In this document: piece after piece, positions 36,145 to 45,738 of the stretch
Position numbering within the stretch: the first letter of the stretch is position 1
How the letters are laid out: every line of letters begins with the position of its first letter
Position numbers and translations under genes: made by a program
The notes under the pieces: generated by a model
What the model was told of the DNA's origin: nothing
The model's database searches: none
The model's input: only the letters and a program-made list of their open reading frames with translations
NCBI GenBank assembly: GCA_947625755.1
Contig: CANQPJ010000004.1
Location: 58,501-122,500, forward strand
Origin: an uncultured Lachnospiraceae bacterium
Lineage (GTDB): Bacteria > Bacillota > Clostridia > Lachnospirales > Lachnospiraceae
Reading direction: 5' to 3'
Length of the DNA stretch: 64,000 bases

Positions 36145-37542
36145 ATGGAAAAAACATATGAGGTTAACAGACAGGAAAATCCTTTGGGAACAGAGCCCAT
36201 AGGGAAGTTATTGAGAAAATTTGCAGTGCCAAGTATTATTTCAATGCTGGTCATGTCCCTATATAATATTGTAGACCAGATATTTATTGGACAAACAGTA
36301 GGAGAACTGGGAAATGCAGCTACTAATGTTGCGTTTCCGCTTACTACACTTTGTATCGCTGCAGCGCTTACTTTTGGAATAGGCGGCGCCTCCGGATTTA
36401 ATTTAAATCTCGGGGCAGGAGATGATAAGAAAGCACCATATTTTATAGGAAATGGCGCAACAATGATGTTAGGAATCGGCATTATTCTGGCGTTGTTTGC
36501 CAGTGTAATGTTAAAACCACTATTATTGTTTTTCGGTTCAACATCAAATATTCTGCCTTATGCGATGGAATATACAAGAATCATTGCCATAGGCTTTCCC
36601 ATGGCGATTGTTTCTGCCGGCGGTGCACATTTAATCAGAGCAGACGGCAGTCCGAAATTCTCCATGGCATGTAATCTTACCGGCGCAGTGATTAATGTGG
36701 TTTTAGATTATCTGTTTGTGCTTGTTTTCGGTTGGGGAATGTCAGGAGCGGCAATAGCTACCATCACAGGTCAGTTCATATCCGCTGTCATGGTTATATG
36801 GTATCTGGCGCATTTTAAAACGGTAAAACTCCAAAGAAAACACTTTATACTAAAAGCAAAAATATGTGGAAGAGCCTGTCATCTGGGAATGGCGCAGGGG
36901 CTGAATCAGCTGGCAATTATGCTGGTTCAAATTGTTATGAATAAGACATTGACATATTATGGACCGTTAAGTGTGTATGGCGCAGATATTCCTTTAGCGT
37001 GTACCGGTATTGTAATGAAAGTCAATCAGGTATATTTTTCCGTATGTATCGGAATTGCGCAGGGAATGCAGCCAATAGCCAGCTTCAATAGGGGTGCAGG
37101 TAAATTTGACAGGGTAAAAAAGACCTATCGGCTGGCATTAACTTGTAATACCGTTATTTCCTGTATAGCTTTTGTTGTATTCCAGACGATGCCAAGACAA
37201 ATTATCAGTATTTTCGGTTCCGGCAGTCCTGAATATTTTCAATTTGCAGAAAATTATTTTCGAATCTTTTTGTTTATGACTTTTTTAAATGGCATACAAC
37301 CGATTACTTCTACTTTTTGTACGGTTATCGGAGAGCCGAACAAGGGAACGTTTTTATCTCTTACAAGACAGGTGATATGCTTTGTTCCATTGATGCTATT
37401 ATTCCCATTATTGTTTACCTATTTTCTGGGAGCGTCACATGGAATAGAAGGTGTCATGTATGTGGCGCCCGTCTCTGATTTTATGGCGGCAATGCTGTCG
37501 CTGATTGTTATCAGGAGCGTATTCAGGAAACTGACACGGTAG
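36145..37542 (+). CDS. MATE-family multidrug/sodium efflux transporter
   Basis: A 465-residue polytopic protein with 12 predicted helices in two homologous halves. The first half starts KLLRKFAVPSIISMLVMSLYNIVDQIFIGQ, a classic MATE beginning, and the second half contains GIAQGMQPIASFNRGAGK. MATE proteins export cationic drugs, metabolites or toxins in exchange for Na+ or H+. The substrate is unknown. The ATG has a GAGGA site about 10 bases upstream. It is monocistronic, with a promoter candidate at 36057 and a strong terminator at 37571. Confidence 0.92.
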   Translation: MEKTYEVNRQENPLGTEPIGKLLRKFAVPSIISMLVMSLYNIVDQIFIGQTVGELGNAATNVAFPLTTLCIAAALTFGIGGASGFNLNLGAGDDKKAPYFIGNGATMMLGIGIILALFASVMLKPLLLFFGSTSNILPYAMEYTRIIAIGFPMAIVSAGGAHLIRADGSPKFSMACNLTGAVINVVLDYLFVLVFGWGMSGAAIATITGQFISAVMVIWYLAHFKTVKLQRKHFILKAKICGRACHLGMAQGLNQLAIMLVQIVMNKTLTYYGPLSVYGADIPLACTGIVMKVNQVYFSVCIGIAQGMQPIASFNRGAGKFDRVKKTYRLALTCNTVISCIAFVVFQTMPRQIISIFGSGSPEYFQFAENYFRIFLFMTFLNGIQPITSTFCTVIGEPNKGTFLSLTRQVICFVPLMLLFPLLFTYFLGASHGIEGVMYVAPVSDFMAAMLSLIVIRSVFRKLTR

Positions 37543-37570
37543 AGAAATAGGAAATTTTTATAGGAAAAAG

Positions 37571-37626
37571 ATAAGATATAATGGCTTTACAGATGGATTT
37601 GTACGCTGTTATATCTTATTTTTTTA
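37571..37626 (+). terminator. Terminator after the MATE gene
   Basis: ATAAGATATAA (37571-37581) pairs with TTATATCTTAT (37609-37619) around a 27-base loop; the right arm is followed directly by a T-run to 37625. Confidence 0.75.
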
Positions 37627-37655
37627 ATTTTTTTTCATTTTATTTGAATTTTTAC

Positions 37656-37712
37656 TGTACAAAACAGAAGATATTGTGTTATAATTCAGAAGGTGAACAC
37701 AAGATATAGTGT
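37656..37712 (+). promoter_or_regulatory. nrdD promoter with two NrdR boxes
   Basis: ACAGAAGATATTGTGT (37664-37679) and ACACAAGATATAGTGT (37697-37712) both match the NrdR box consensus ACACWATATATWGTGT, centre to centre 33 bp, about three helical turns. A promoter TGTACA (37656-37661), 18-bp spacer, TATAAT (37680-37685) is interlocked: the first box fills the spacer and the second lies just downstream. This is the classic NrdR repression layout. Confidence 0.8.
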
Positions 37713-37828
37713 TTTGATAGAAATGTACATATTATGTGAGGCGGTCCGGGTTCAGGACAAGATCATTTTATTTTTATACAAAACAGGTGAAAGTACCTAT
37801 TATTTATTGTTTTTAAAGGAGAAAAAAG

Positions 37829-40018
37829 ATGGATGTAAAAGTACAGAAAGTTATCAAGAGAAATGGAGAGGAAGTATCATTTGACGTTAATAAAATACTC
37901 AATGCTATAAGAGCGGCAAATAACGAGATTGAACCGATTTATAAATTAAATGAATATCAGATTGCAGCAGTCGGAAAAAATGTGACCAGCCAGATTGAGG
38001 CTTCACAGCATGCTGTATCAGTGGAGGATATTCAGGATATGGTTGAGCGCGGTATTATGGAGATGCGTGGTTACGAGGTGGCGCAGAAATATGTCAGATA
38101 CCGTTATGTACGTGAACTGGCACGTAAGTCCAATACGACAGATGAAGGGATTCTTGCTTTAATCGAGCAGTTAAATGAAGAGGTAAAGCAGGAGAACTCC
38201 AACAAAAATCCTACGATTAACTCTACCCAGAGAGATTATATGGCAGGAGAAGTCAGCAAAGATTTAACGAAACGTATTTTACTTCCAAAAGAAATTGTAG
38301 ATGCCCATGAGCAGGGAATTATTCATTTTCATGATTCCGATTATTTTGCACAGAAAGAGCATAATTGCGATTTGATTAATCTGGAGGATATGCTTCAGAA
38401 TGGCACCTGCATTTCCGAAACAAAAATAGATAAGCCGCACAGTTTTTATACAGCCTGCAATGTGACAACCCAGATTGTGGCACAGGTAGCAAGTAATCAA
38501 TATGGAGGACAGTCTTTTTCACTGGCACATTTAGCTCCTTTTGTTCAAATCAGCCGTGATAAAATTACAAAAGAAGTATTGGCAGAACAGGAAGAGATTG
38601 GAATTGAATATACACAGGAGCAGATTAAAAAGATTGTTGAAAGAAGATTAAAGGATGAGATTAATCGTGGTATTCAGACAATCCAATACCAGTTGATTAC
38701 ACTTATGACATGTAATGGTCAGGCTCCGTTTGTTACTATGTTTATGTATCTTGACGAGGTACCGGAAGGACAGACCAGAGATGACCTTGCAATGATTATA
38801 GAGGAAGCATTGAAACAGCGTATGCAGGGTGTAAAAAACGAAAAAGGTGTCTGGATTACTCCGGCATTTCCTAAAATTATTTATGTTTTAGATGAAGACA
38901 ATGTCACACCGGATTCCCCATATTGGTATTTAACGGAATTAGCCGCAAAATGTACGGCAAAGAGAATGGTTCCGGATTATATTTCTGCCAAAGTAATGAA
39001 AGAAATGAAAGATGGCAATGTATACACCTGTATGGGATGCCGTTCCTTCCTTACGGTAGAAGACAGTCAGAGAAATGCTGACGGAAGTCATAAGTTCTAT
39101 GGACGTTTTAATCAGGGAGTTGTCACAATTAATTTAGTGGATGTGGCTTGTTCTTCTAACGGAGATATGGATTTGTTCTGGAACATTCTGGATGAAAGAT
39201 TGGAACTGTGTCACAGAGCACTTCGATGCAGACACGAGAGACTTTTAGGAACTCCGTCTGATGTGGCGCCGATTCTTTGGCAGAATGGTGCGCTTGCACG
39301 TCTCAAAAAAGGAGAAACCATTGATAAATTATTATATAACGGATATTCCACCATTTCCCTCGGATATGCCGGGCTCTATGAAATGTGTGTGAGAATGACT
39401 GGAAAGTCTCACACCGATCCGGAAGCAAAACCATTTGCGTTAAAAGTAATGCAGAGACTGAATGATAAGTGCCGTGAGTGGAAAGAAGCGGAAAATATTA
39501 GTTATTCCGTATACGGAACGCCGATGGAATCGACAACATATAAGTTTGCAAAATGTCTGCAGAAGAGATTTGGTATGATTCAGGGAGTTACCGACAAAAA
39601 TTACATTACAAACAGTTATCATGTACATGTGACAGAGGAGATTGATGCATTCAGCAAGTTGAAGTTTGAATCTGAATTTCAGAAGCTGTCACCCGGCGGG
39701 GCTATCAGTTATGTAGAAGTTCCAAATCTGCAGGATAATATTGAAGCGGTTATCGAGGTTATGAAATTTATTTACGATAATATTATGTATGCGGAGTTAA
39801 ATACAAAGTCAGATTATTGTGAATGTTGTGGATATAACGGAGAAATTCAGATTATTTCAGATGAAGAATCCGGAAAACTTCTTTGGGAATGTCCAAGCTG
39901 CGGCAATAGGAATCAGGATAAAATGAGTGTAGCCAGAAGAACCTGTGGTTACATTGGAACCCAATTCTGGAATCAGGGACGAACCCAGGAAATTAAAGAC
40001 AGGGTTCTCCATTTATAA
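37829..40018 (+). CDS. nrdD: Anaerobic ribonucleoside-triphosphate reductase (class III)
   Basis: A 729-residue class III ribonucleotide reductase that makes deoxynucleotides without oxygen. An ATP-cone (about 1-95, VQKVIKRNGEEVSFDVNKIL) provides allosteric control. The barrel follows. The C-terminal zinc site is formed by CECCGYNG and CPSC, and the glycyl radical lies in RTCGYIG at Gly707. NrdG, the radical-SAM activase, is normally next door but is not downstream here. The ATG follows AAAGGAG. The promoter carries two NrdR boxes and a terminator follows at 40056, so the gene is a single-gene unit. Confidence 0.96.
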   Translation: MDVKVQKVIKRNGEEVSFDVNKILNAIRAANNEIEPIYKLNEYQIAAVGKNVTSQIEASQHAVSVEDIQDMVERGIMEMRGYEVAQKYVRYRYVRELARKSNTTDEGILALIEQLNEEVKQENSNKNPTINSTQRDYMAGEVSKDLTKRILLPKEIVDAHEQGIIHFHDSDYFAQKEHNCDLINLEDMLQNGTCISETKIDKPHSFYTACNVTTQIVAQVASNQYGGQSFSLAHLAPFVQISRDKITKEVLAEQEEIGIEYTQEQIKKIVERRLKDEINRGIQTIQYQLITLMTCNGQAPFVTMFMYLDEVPEGQTRDDLAMIIEEALKQRMQGVKNEKGVWITPAFPKIIYVLDEDNVTPDSPYWYLTELAAKCTAKRMVPDYISAKVMKEMKDGNVYTCMGCRSFLTVEDSQRNADGSHKFYGRFNQGVVTINLVDVACSSNGDMDLFWNILDERLELCHRALRCRHERLLGTPSDVAPILWQNGALARLKKGETIDKLLYNGYSTISLGYAGLYEMCVRMTGKSHTDPEAKPFALKVMQRLNDKCREWKEAENISYSVYGTPMESTTYKFAKCLQKRFGMIQGVTDKNYITNSYHVHVTEEIDAFSKLKFESEFQKLSPGGAISYVEVPNLQDNIEAVIEVMKFIYDNIMYAELNTKSDYCECCGYNGEIQIISDEESGKLLWECPSCGNRNQDKMSVARRTCGYIGTQFWNQGRTQEIKDRVLHL

Positions 40019-40055
40019 AATGAAAAAGAGAAAAGAAGGAAACAGTTATGTAACA

Positions 40056-40091
40056 AAGGAGGAACTGCCATATTGGTAGTTCCTTTCTTTT
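40056..40091 (+). terminator. Terminator of nrdD
   Basis: GGAACTGCCA and TGGTAGTTCC (10 bp, one G-U) with a 3-base loop, extended by AAAGGA/TCCTTT-like ends, then TTTCTTTT. Confidence 0.85.
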
Positions 40092-40193
40092 GGTTAGAGT
40101 TGGTAATTATTTTTATTTAAAAGGATAAAATTGTTCCAAATTTATATATAAAATGTTATAATAAAAACTAGTTTAAGTGTACGGAGAAAAAAT

Positions 40194-40874
40194 ATGATTA
40201 TAAAGCATTTAAAGGACCATTTTTTTAAGGAGTTGACGAGGGACGAGCGTATTGAAAAAATAAAGGAGGGGTCGCTTCCATATGCCAGATTGATGTCATA
40301 TTATAAGTGTGCCATTATGGAGGTCGAAACAAAGTTTAAAGTATTAAATGAACAGTTTTCACTGAAATATGATGAAAATCCAATAGAGACCATCAAATCC
40401 AGATTAAAGTCTCCTGACAGCATTATGAAAAAACTAAAGAAAAAAGGGCTTCCTATGACGACCGATATAATTGAGGAACACATTACAGACATTGCAGGAA
40501 TCAGAATTATCTGCTCTTTTGAAGAAGATATTTACAAAATGGCAAAACTGTTGTTACAACAGGATGATATCACATTGCTTGAACAGAAAGATTATATTGC
40601 AAGCCCTAAAGAAAGCGGATATAGAAGTCTGCATCTGATTGTAGAAGTACCTATATTTTTAGAGGATGAAAAGCGTTCCATGAAGGTCGAAGTTCAACTT
40701 AGAACCATTGCCATGGATTTTTGGGCAAGTTTAGAACATAAGTTAAGATATAAGAAAAATATAGAACCGGAATTATTAGAACAGTTGTCTAAAGACTTGA
40801 CGGAATGTGCCAATATTAGCGCTGAACTGGACCATCGGATGGAAATGATTAAAAAGAGAATTAAAAAGAAATAA
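40194..40874 (+). CDS. Small alarmone synthetase (RelQ/YjbM-type)
   Basis: A 226-residue single-domain (p)ppGpp synthetase. It lacks the HD hydrolase domain and the TGS/ACT regulatory parts of long RelA/SpoT, as in RelQ/YjbM. Key synthetase pieces are visible: ESRLKSPDSIMKKLKKKGLP (GTP/ATP site), DIAGIRIICSFEEDIY, YIASPKESGYRSLHLIVEVP and VEVQLRTIAMDFWASLEHKLRYKK. Such enzymes make (p)ppGpp or pGpp constitutively or under wall stress. The ATG has a GGAG site, 168 bp after the nrdD terminator region. It may be co-transcribed with the gene 43 bp downstream, but no functional link is apparent. Confidence 0.9.
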   Translation: MIIKHLKDHFFKELTRDERIEKIKEGSLPYARLMSYYKCAIMEVETKFKVLNEQFSLKYDENPIETIKSRLKSPDSIMKKLKKKGLPMTTDIIEEHITDIAGIRIICSFEEDIYKMAKLLLQQDDITLLEQKDYIASPKESGYRSLHLIVEVPIFLEDEKRSMKVEVQLRTIAMDFWASLEHKLRYKKNIEPELLEQLSKDLTECANISAELDHRMEMIKKRIKKK

Positions 40875-40917
40875 TGCTTTATGAAAAACACAGATATACA
40901 TAATGAAAGGTTGTGAG

Positions 40918-43842
40918 ATGAAAGGATTATCATTTTATCAGGAAAGAATAACTGATGAAAAAGCAGTATATTTTTCAGAAGAGTTTTTCGACATCAAAAA
41001 TGATGGAACGGTTGATGTGAGCGAACAGTTGCAGGATGCCATTTATTCTGTTGTAAAGCAGGATGGATATGGTGTTCTTTTTGTGCCGGAAGGAAAATAT
41101 CTGTTAAGCAAGACAATCTATATGCCAAAGGCAGTAAGAATGATTGGATATGGAAAAAACAGACCGCAGTTTGTTTTGAAAGACAATGCAGAAGGTTTCC
41201 ATGTGAAACAACAGTCACAAAAGGGCGGGTTTAAGTATTTGTTCTGGTTTACAAATATGATGCAGGAGGATGAAAGCCTGATAGAAGATGCCAATCCGGG
41301 AACATTTTACAGTGCAATTTCGAATATTGATGTAAATTTGGGAGAGGGAAATCCATATGCCGTGGCATTTCGGACTCATTATGCGCAGCATTGTTTTATC
41401 AATCATATTGATATTTATGTAAACTCGGGAATGGCAGGAATCTATGATGTGGGCAACGAGATGGAGGATATATATATCAACGGCGGACAATATGGAATTA
41501 TTACAACAAAGTGTTCACCGGGCTGGCCCTTCGTTATGGCAGATACCAGATTTTGCGGACAGAAAATCGCGGCAATCAAAACAAGGGAGGCAGGATTAAA
41601 TATTATCCGGACACATAGCAGGAATACATCCAGATTTATTGATGTGGAGGATGGATATTTTGAAAAATTAATTATCGAAGATTCCGTTTTTGAAAACATG
41701 GATATTCTTTTAGATATTGCACAGGAAAAAAATGAATTAACACAGATAAATGTAAAAAACTGTTATTTAAAGAACGTGGAAAATATTGTTGTTTTTAAAG
41801 ATACAGAAAAGAAAATCACAAATGAAGACAATCCATGCAATTTAAAAAAATATGTCCACGGTGTGGTTGCCAGCGATATGAATCCGGAAAAGCAGTTTCA
41901 TGATGAGATATATCGTTATTCAAGGGAGATAGATTATTCCATATTAAACACAGATTTGCCATCGCTTCCGGATATGAGTCAATGGACGAATGCACGAGAA
42001 GCCGGACTGCGTGGAGACGGCGTTACAGATGATACAAATGCGCTCAAAAGGGCGATAGAACAGTATGAAGTAATATATTTTCCGCAGGGAGAATATGTTT
42101 TGTCCGATACAATACAATTAAAGGAAAACACGGTGTTAATCGGCATGAACCCTATCTCTACCCAACTGGTTCTGTTGGAAAATTCAGAGAAGTTTACAGG
42201 GTTTGGAAAGGTAAGACCTTTTATTCAAACATCTAAAAAGAAAAATATTATATTTGGTCTGGGAATTAATACAGGTGGAAGAAACCCGAAAGCCTGCGGC
42301 GTTTATTGGAAAGCGGACGAGCATTCTTATATGAATGATGTGAAATTTTTGGGTGGACATGGAAATCTGGAAAAAGGAACCGGTGCGTTTGAAATGCCAT
42401 ATGATGAGGGCAGGGCAAGAGATGCCCATCTGGAGAGAATATGGGACTATCAGTATCCAAGTCTTCTGATATGTGGCGGCGGTGGTGTGTTTAAAGATAT
42501 TTGGTCTGCCAGCCCATATGTGACAGCAGGATTACAGATACAGCATACGGATATTCCAATTAAGATATACTGTCTGTCACTGGAGCATCATACAAGATGT
42601 GAATTGAGAATAATCAATGCCGAAAACATAACCATTTATGGTTTCCAGAGTGAGGAAGAGAAGGCAGAAGGTGAGTTTGCATTACCTATAGAGCTTCATA
42701 ACTGTAAGAATATCACATTTGCTACCACCTATTGTTTCCGTACCGTATTTGTGCAGAAGCCATTTCCATATTGTGTCAAGGTATGGAATTGTAAAGATAT
42801 AAGATTTTTAAATGTACACAATTACTCACAGATGAAATATACGATAGACAATTTTTTACTGGACGTAAATACCGGGATAGAAATCCGTCCATGGCAGGCG
42901 GCGCGAATAGAAGTTACCGGAAAGGATAATGTACTCGCAGATTCCGAAAAAAATGCCAAGGTAGAATTTCCTATGGACGGAAAGAATAAATACAGCAGTA
43001 AACTGCTTTATTCGGGATTTCGGTTCGCAGATGGGGGATGCTGTGACGGTAGAGGGAATTTTTATTTTTTGGATGGTCCGGACAAAAAGATTTATCGGAT
43101 TGATGCGAAGACTTTAAAGCTTACAATGTTTTTTGAATCACCGTTTAAGATGAATTCTATCGGTTTTGATACCAGAGATAATATCATTGTTATTGGGGAA
43201 TATTCCATTCCATTGGAGGCAGCCATTAACGGAAAGCAGCTTATTAATGAATTACCGCCGGACAGTTTAGGCACGTCCTATGGTTTCTGGTATGATAACA
43301 GAGCTATGGTCGTGGCATTTACTATAGATAAAAATGGTGAAATAGAAAAACTCCAAAAAATTAATATTGGTGATGTAAAACCGGAACGTGTGTTATATCC
43401 GGGCAACCGTTGGAGGGATGGAGCGGATTTTCAAGAGGTTGTTCAATACAACCCGAAAAAGGCATTTATTGCGCCGGATGGAGCTACGATTATACCTTGT
43501 CATTATGATTTAATCAGAGCAAATAATTTATCGCGGTCAAAGCCGGGAAGAAAGCTGTATTCCATTGATGAAATGTATAAGCGGGTGTGGCAGTGTGACA
43601 TTACGGAAGAGGGATTATTAACAAATCCTGTTCCCATTATTGAAGAAGGAGATTACAAAGTACGGAAGTTTAACCACAAGATTTATGTTGGAGATGATAA
43701 TATAAAAGTGTATGAGGACGGAAAACTCGCAGAGATAATTCAACTTCCCCAGCGTCCGACTACATTTGATTTTGGAGGAGAAAAAAGAAACAATATGATT
43801 GTAACTACACGACATGCCGTTTATCTGGTAAATAAAAATTAA
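40918..43842 (+). CDS. Large double beta-helix protein with beta-propeller-like C-terminus (GH55-like)
   Basis: A 974-residue protein with two right-handed beta-helix domains of the pectate-lyase-3 type: residues about 25-340 (VLFVPEGKYLLSKTIYMPK) and 365-680 (GLRGDGVTDDTNALKRAIEQ, YFPQGEYVLSDTIQL). Tandem helices of this kind form GH55 beta-1,3-glucanases. The last 270 residues (SGFRFADGGCCDGRGNFYFLDGPDKKIYRID) resemble an SMP-30/gluconolactonase-type beta-propeller. There is no signal peptide, so it would act in the cytoplasm, an unusual place for a glucanase. Catalytic residues could not be assigned. The start at 40918 has AAAGG 8 bases upstream, and the next gene begins 12 bp downstream. 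Confidence 0.6.
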   Translation: MKGLSFYQERITDEKAVYFSEEFFDIKNDGTVDVSEQLQDAIYSVVKQDGYGVLFVPEGKYLLSKTIYMPKAVRMIGYGKNRPQFVLKDNAEGFHVKQQSQKGGFKYLFWFTNMMQEDESLIEDANPGTFYSAISNIDVNLGEGNPYAVAFRTHYAQHCFINHIDIYVNSGMAGIYDVGNEMEDIYINGGQYGIITTKCSPGWPFVMADTRFCGQKIAAIKTREAGLNIIRTHSRNTSRFIDVEDGYFEKLIIEDSVFENMDILLDIAQEKNELTQINVKNCYLKNVENIVVFKDTEKKITNEDNPCNLKKYVHGVVASDMNPEKQFHDEIYRYSREIDYSILNTDLPSLPDMSQWTNAREAGLRGDGVTDDTNALKRAIEQYEVIYFPQGEYVLSDTIQLKENTVLIGMNPISTQLVLLENSEKFTGFGKVRPFIQTSKKKNIIFGLGINTGGRNPKACGVYWKADEHSYMNDVKFLGGHGNLEKGTGAFEMPYDEGRARDAHLERIWDYQYPSLLICGGGGVFKDIWSASPYVTAGLQIQHTDIPIKIYCLSLEHHTRCELRIINAENITIYGFQSEEEKAEGEFALPIELHNCKNITFATTYCFRTVFVQKPFPYCVKVWNCKDIRFLNVHNYSQMKYTIDNFLLDVNTGIEIRPWQAARIEVTGKDNVLADSEKNAKVEFPMDGKNKYSSKLLYSGFRFADGGCCDGRGNFYFLDGPDKKIYRIDAKTLKLTMFFESPFKMNSIGFDTRDNIIVIGEYSIPLEAAINGKQLINELPPDSLGTSYGFWYDNRAMVVAFTIDKNGEIEKLQKINIGDVKPERVLYPGNRWRDGADFQEVVQYNPKKAFIAPDGATIIPCHYDLIRANNLSRSKPGRKLYSIDEMYKRVWQCDITEEGLLTNPVPIIEEGDYKVRKFNHKIYVGDDNIKVYEDGKLAEIIQLPQRPTTFDFGGEKRNNMIVTTRHAVYLVNKN

Positions 43843-43854
43843 AAGGAGAGTACT

Positions 43855-45684
43855 ATGAAAAGGTATTTGATGGCAGCCATAATTATATTGGCGGCGGTAT
43901 TTTGTTTTGGATGTTCGGGTAATCGGGCAGACAATACAGAGACAGCAACTACAAAAGCAGAAGAGGAAACAATTAAGAGAGAAAACAAGATTCAGTACGT
44001 CAGTGACGGAGAACCCGTGAAAGATGATTCTGTATTTGGAAAAAATGTTTATGTATTTAGTGACAAAGATGCAAAGGAAGAGGTGCAAAAGAAAGTAGAT
44101 CAGGTTTTCCAGACGCAGGAAAGCAATCAGTTTGGGGATGAAAGATATGCACTTTTATTTAAACCGGGTACATATGATACTTCTTTAAATGTTCAGGTAG
44201 GTTTTTACACGCAAATCTCCGGTCTTGGCATCTTACCTACCGATACCAATATCAACAAACTCTGGGTAGATGCAAGCTGGATGCGTATGAATGCTACATG
44301 CAATTTCTGGAGAAGCGCAGAGAATTTCAGTATTAATGAATATTGCATGTGGGCAAACTCGCAGGCAGTATCCCTTAGGAGGGTAAATTCCGGTGACGGT
44401 ATTGTATTAAGTGATGGGGAAGGATGGTCCAGCGGCGGCTTTATGGCGGATTGTAATTTTCAGGGCATGGTTTCTTCCGGTTCCCAGCAGCAGTACCTGT
44501 GCAGAAACAACCAGTGGACATTCTGGGAGAATGGTGTATGGAACATGGTATTTGTAGGAGAAGATCCTTCAAGTATCCCATCCGGACAATGGCCTTATGC
44601 ACCTTATACAAGTGTAAACAATACTCCTAAAATACAGGAAAAACCATATATCTGCTATGATGAGAAAAATGGTTACGGGATTATGGTTCCGCAGATGCGA
44701 AAGGATGCCCAAGGTACTTCATGGGAAAAAGGTGTTTCAGGAACTTTTTATAGTCTGAATACATTTTATATTGCAGATCCATCCAAGGATAATGCAGATT
44801 CCATAAATCAGGCATTAAAAAGCGGAAAACACATTTTGTTGACACCGGGGATATACAAATTAGATAAGGCTTTAAAAGTGACCGGAGAAAATACCATCAT
44901 ATATGGTATGGGGCTTGCCACTCTGGAAGCAGAAAATGGAAATGTCTGTATGGAAGTATCAGATGTAGATGGCGTTAAAGTGTGCGGGCTGTTGTTTGAA
45001 GCAGGGGAAAAGGAATCCCGCACGTTATTACAAATTGGAAAAGAAAAAACGCAGGTTTCCCATGCAGAAAATCCACTCTGTTTTAGCGATGTTTACTTTA
45101 GAGTGGGCGGCGGAAAATACGCTGGAAAGGTTCAAAACTGCGTAACACTCAACTGTAATGATGTAATTGGAGATAATTTTTGGGTATGGAGAGGCGACCA
45201 TAGTACAAATGTAGGCTGGGATGTGAATACTGCTCCAAACGGTATTGTTATCAATGGAGATCATGTAACCATGTATGGATTGTTTGTAGAGCATTTTCAA
45301 GAATATCAGACAATATGGAATGGCGATGATGGCAGGCTGTATTTTTATCAGAGTGAAATGCCATATGATGCACCGAATCAGAAAGCCTATATGAGTCATA
45401 ATGGGCAGGTAAAAGGTTATGCATCGATTAAGGTGGACGATAAGGTAAAGACCTTTGAAAGTTACGGTGTGGGAATTTACTGTTATAACAGAGATGCGAA
45501 TATTGTGATTGCCAGTGCAGTAGAAGTACCTGATAAAAAAGGAATAAAATTACACAATACCTGTACAGTAAAGTTAAATGGAAATGGAAAGATTGCCCAT
45601 GTCATAAACAAAGAGGGAATTTCTACTGAAAATGGCGGACAGGCTTGTAGAATTATGGAGTATGAAAACGGATTGATACAGTAA
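43855..45684 (+). CDS. Beta-helix lipoprotein related to actinobacterial GH55-like proteins
   Basis: A 609-residue lipoprotein with signal peptide and lipobox (FGCSG, Cys20). The body contains the conserved stretch WVDASWMRMNATCNFWRSAEN, then MWANSQAVSLRRV, WSSGGFMADC and SGSQQQYLCRNNQW. The same words occur in a large actinobacterial family often mislabelled adenylyl cyclase and carrying pectate-lyase-3 beta-helices. Catalytic residues are not known to me. It forms one operon with the preceding beta-helix gene (12 bp gap, AAAGGAG site). With the GH81 enzyme this makes beta-1,3-glucan or a related glucan the most likely substrate, but this is inference. Confidence 0.6.
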   Translation: MKRYLMAAIIILAAVFCFGCSGNRADNTETATTKAEEETIKRENKIQYVSDGEPVKDDSVFGKNVYVFSDKDAKEEVQKKVDQVFQTQESNQFGDERYALLFKPGTYDTSLNVQVGFYTQISGLGILPTDTNINKLWVDASWMRMNATCNFWRSAENFSINEYCMWANSQAVSLRRVNSGDGIVLSDGEGWSSGGFMADCNFQGMVSSGSQQQYLCRNNQWTFWENGVWNMVFVGEDPSSIPSGQWPYAPYTSVNNTPKIQEKPYICYDEKNGYGIMVPQMRKDAQGTSWEKGVSGTFYSLNTFYIADPSKDNADSINQALKSGKHILLTPGIYKLDKALKVTGENTIIYGMGLATLEAENGNVCMEVSDVDGVKVCGLLFEAGEKESRTLLQIGKEKTQVSHAENPLCFSDVYFRVGGGKYAGKVQNCVTLNCNDVIGDNFWVWRGDHSTNVGWDVNTAPNGIVINGDHVTMYGLFVEHFQEYQTIWNGDDGRLYFYQSEMPYDAPNQKAYMSHNGQVKGYASIKVDDKVKTFESYGVGIYCYNRDANIVIASAVEVPDKKGIKLHNTCTVKLNGNGKIAHVINKEGISTENGGQACRIMEYENGLIQ

Positions 45685-45738
45685 ATGGCATATAATCGCT
45701 GTATATAAAGAGAACATAGAGAAAGGTTAGGTAAAAAG

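Noticed and set aside
37693..37884. 63-residue open frame overlapping the nrdD start
   Set aside because: It begins in the NrdR operator, has no ribosome site and runs out of frame into nrdD.
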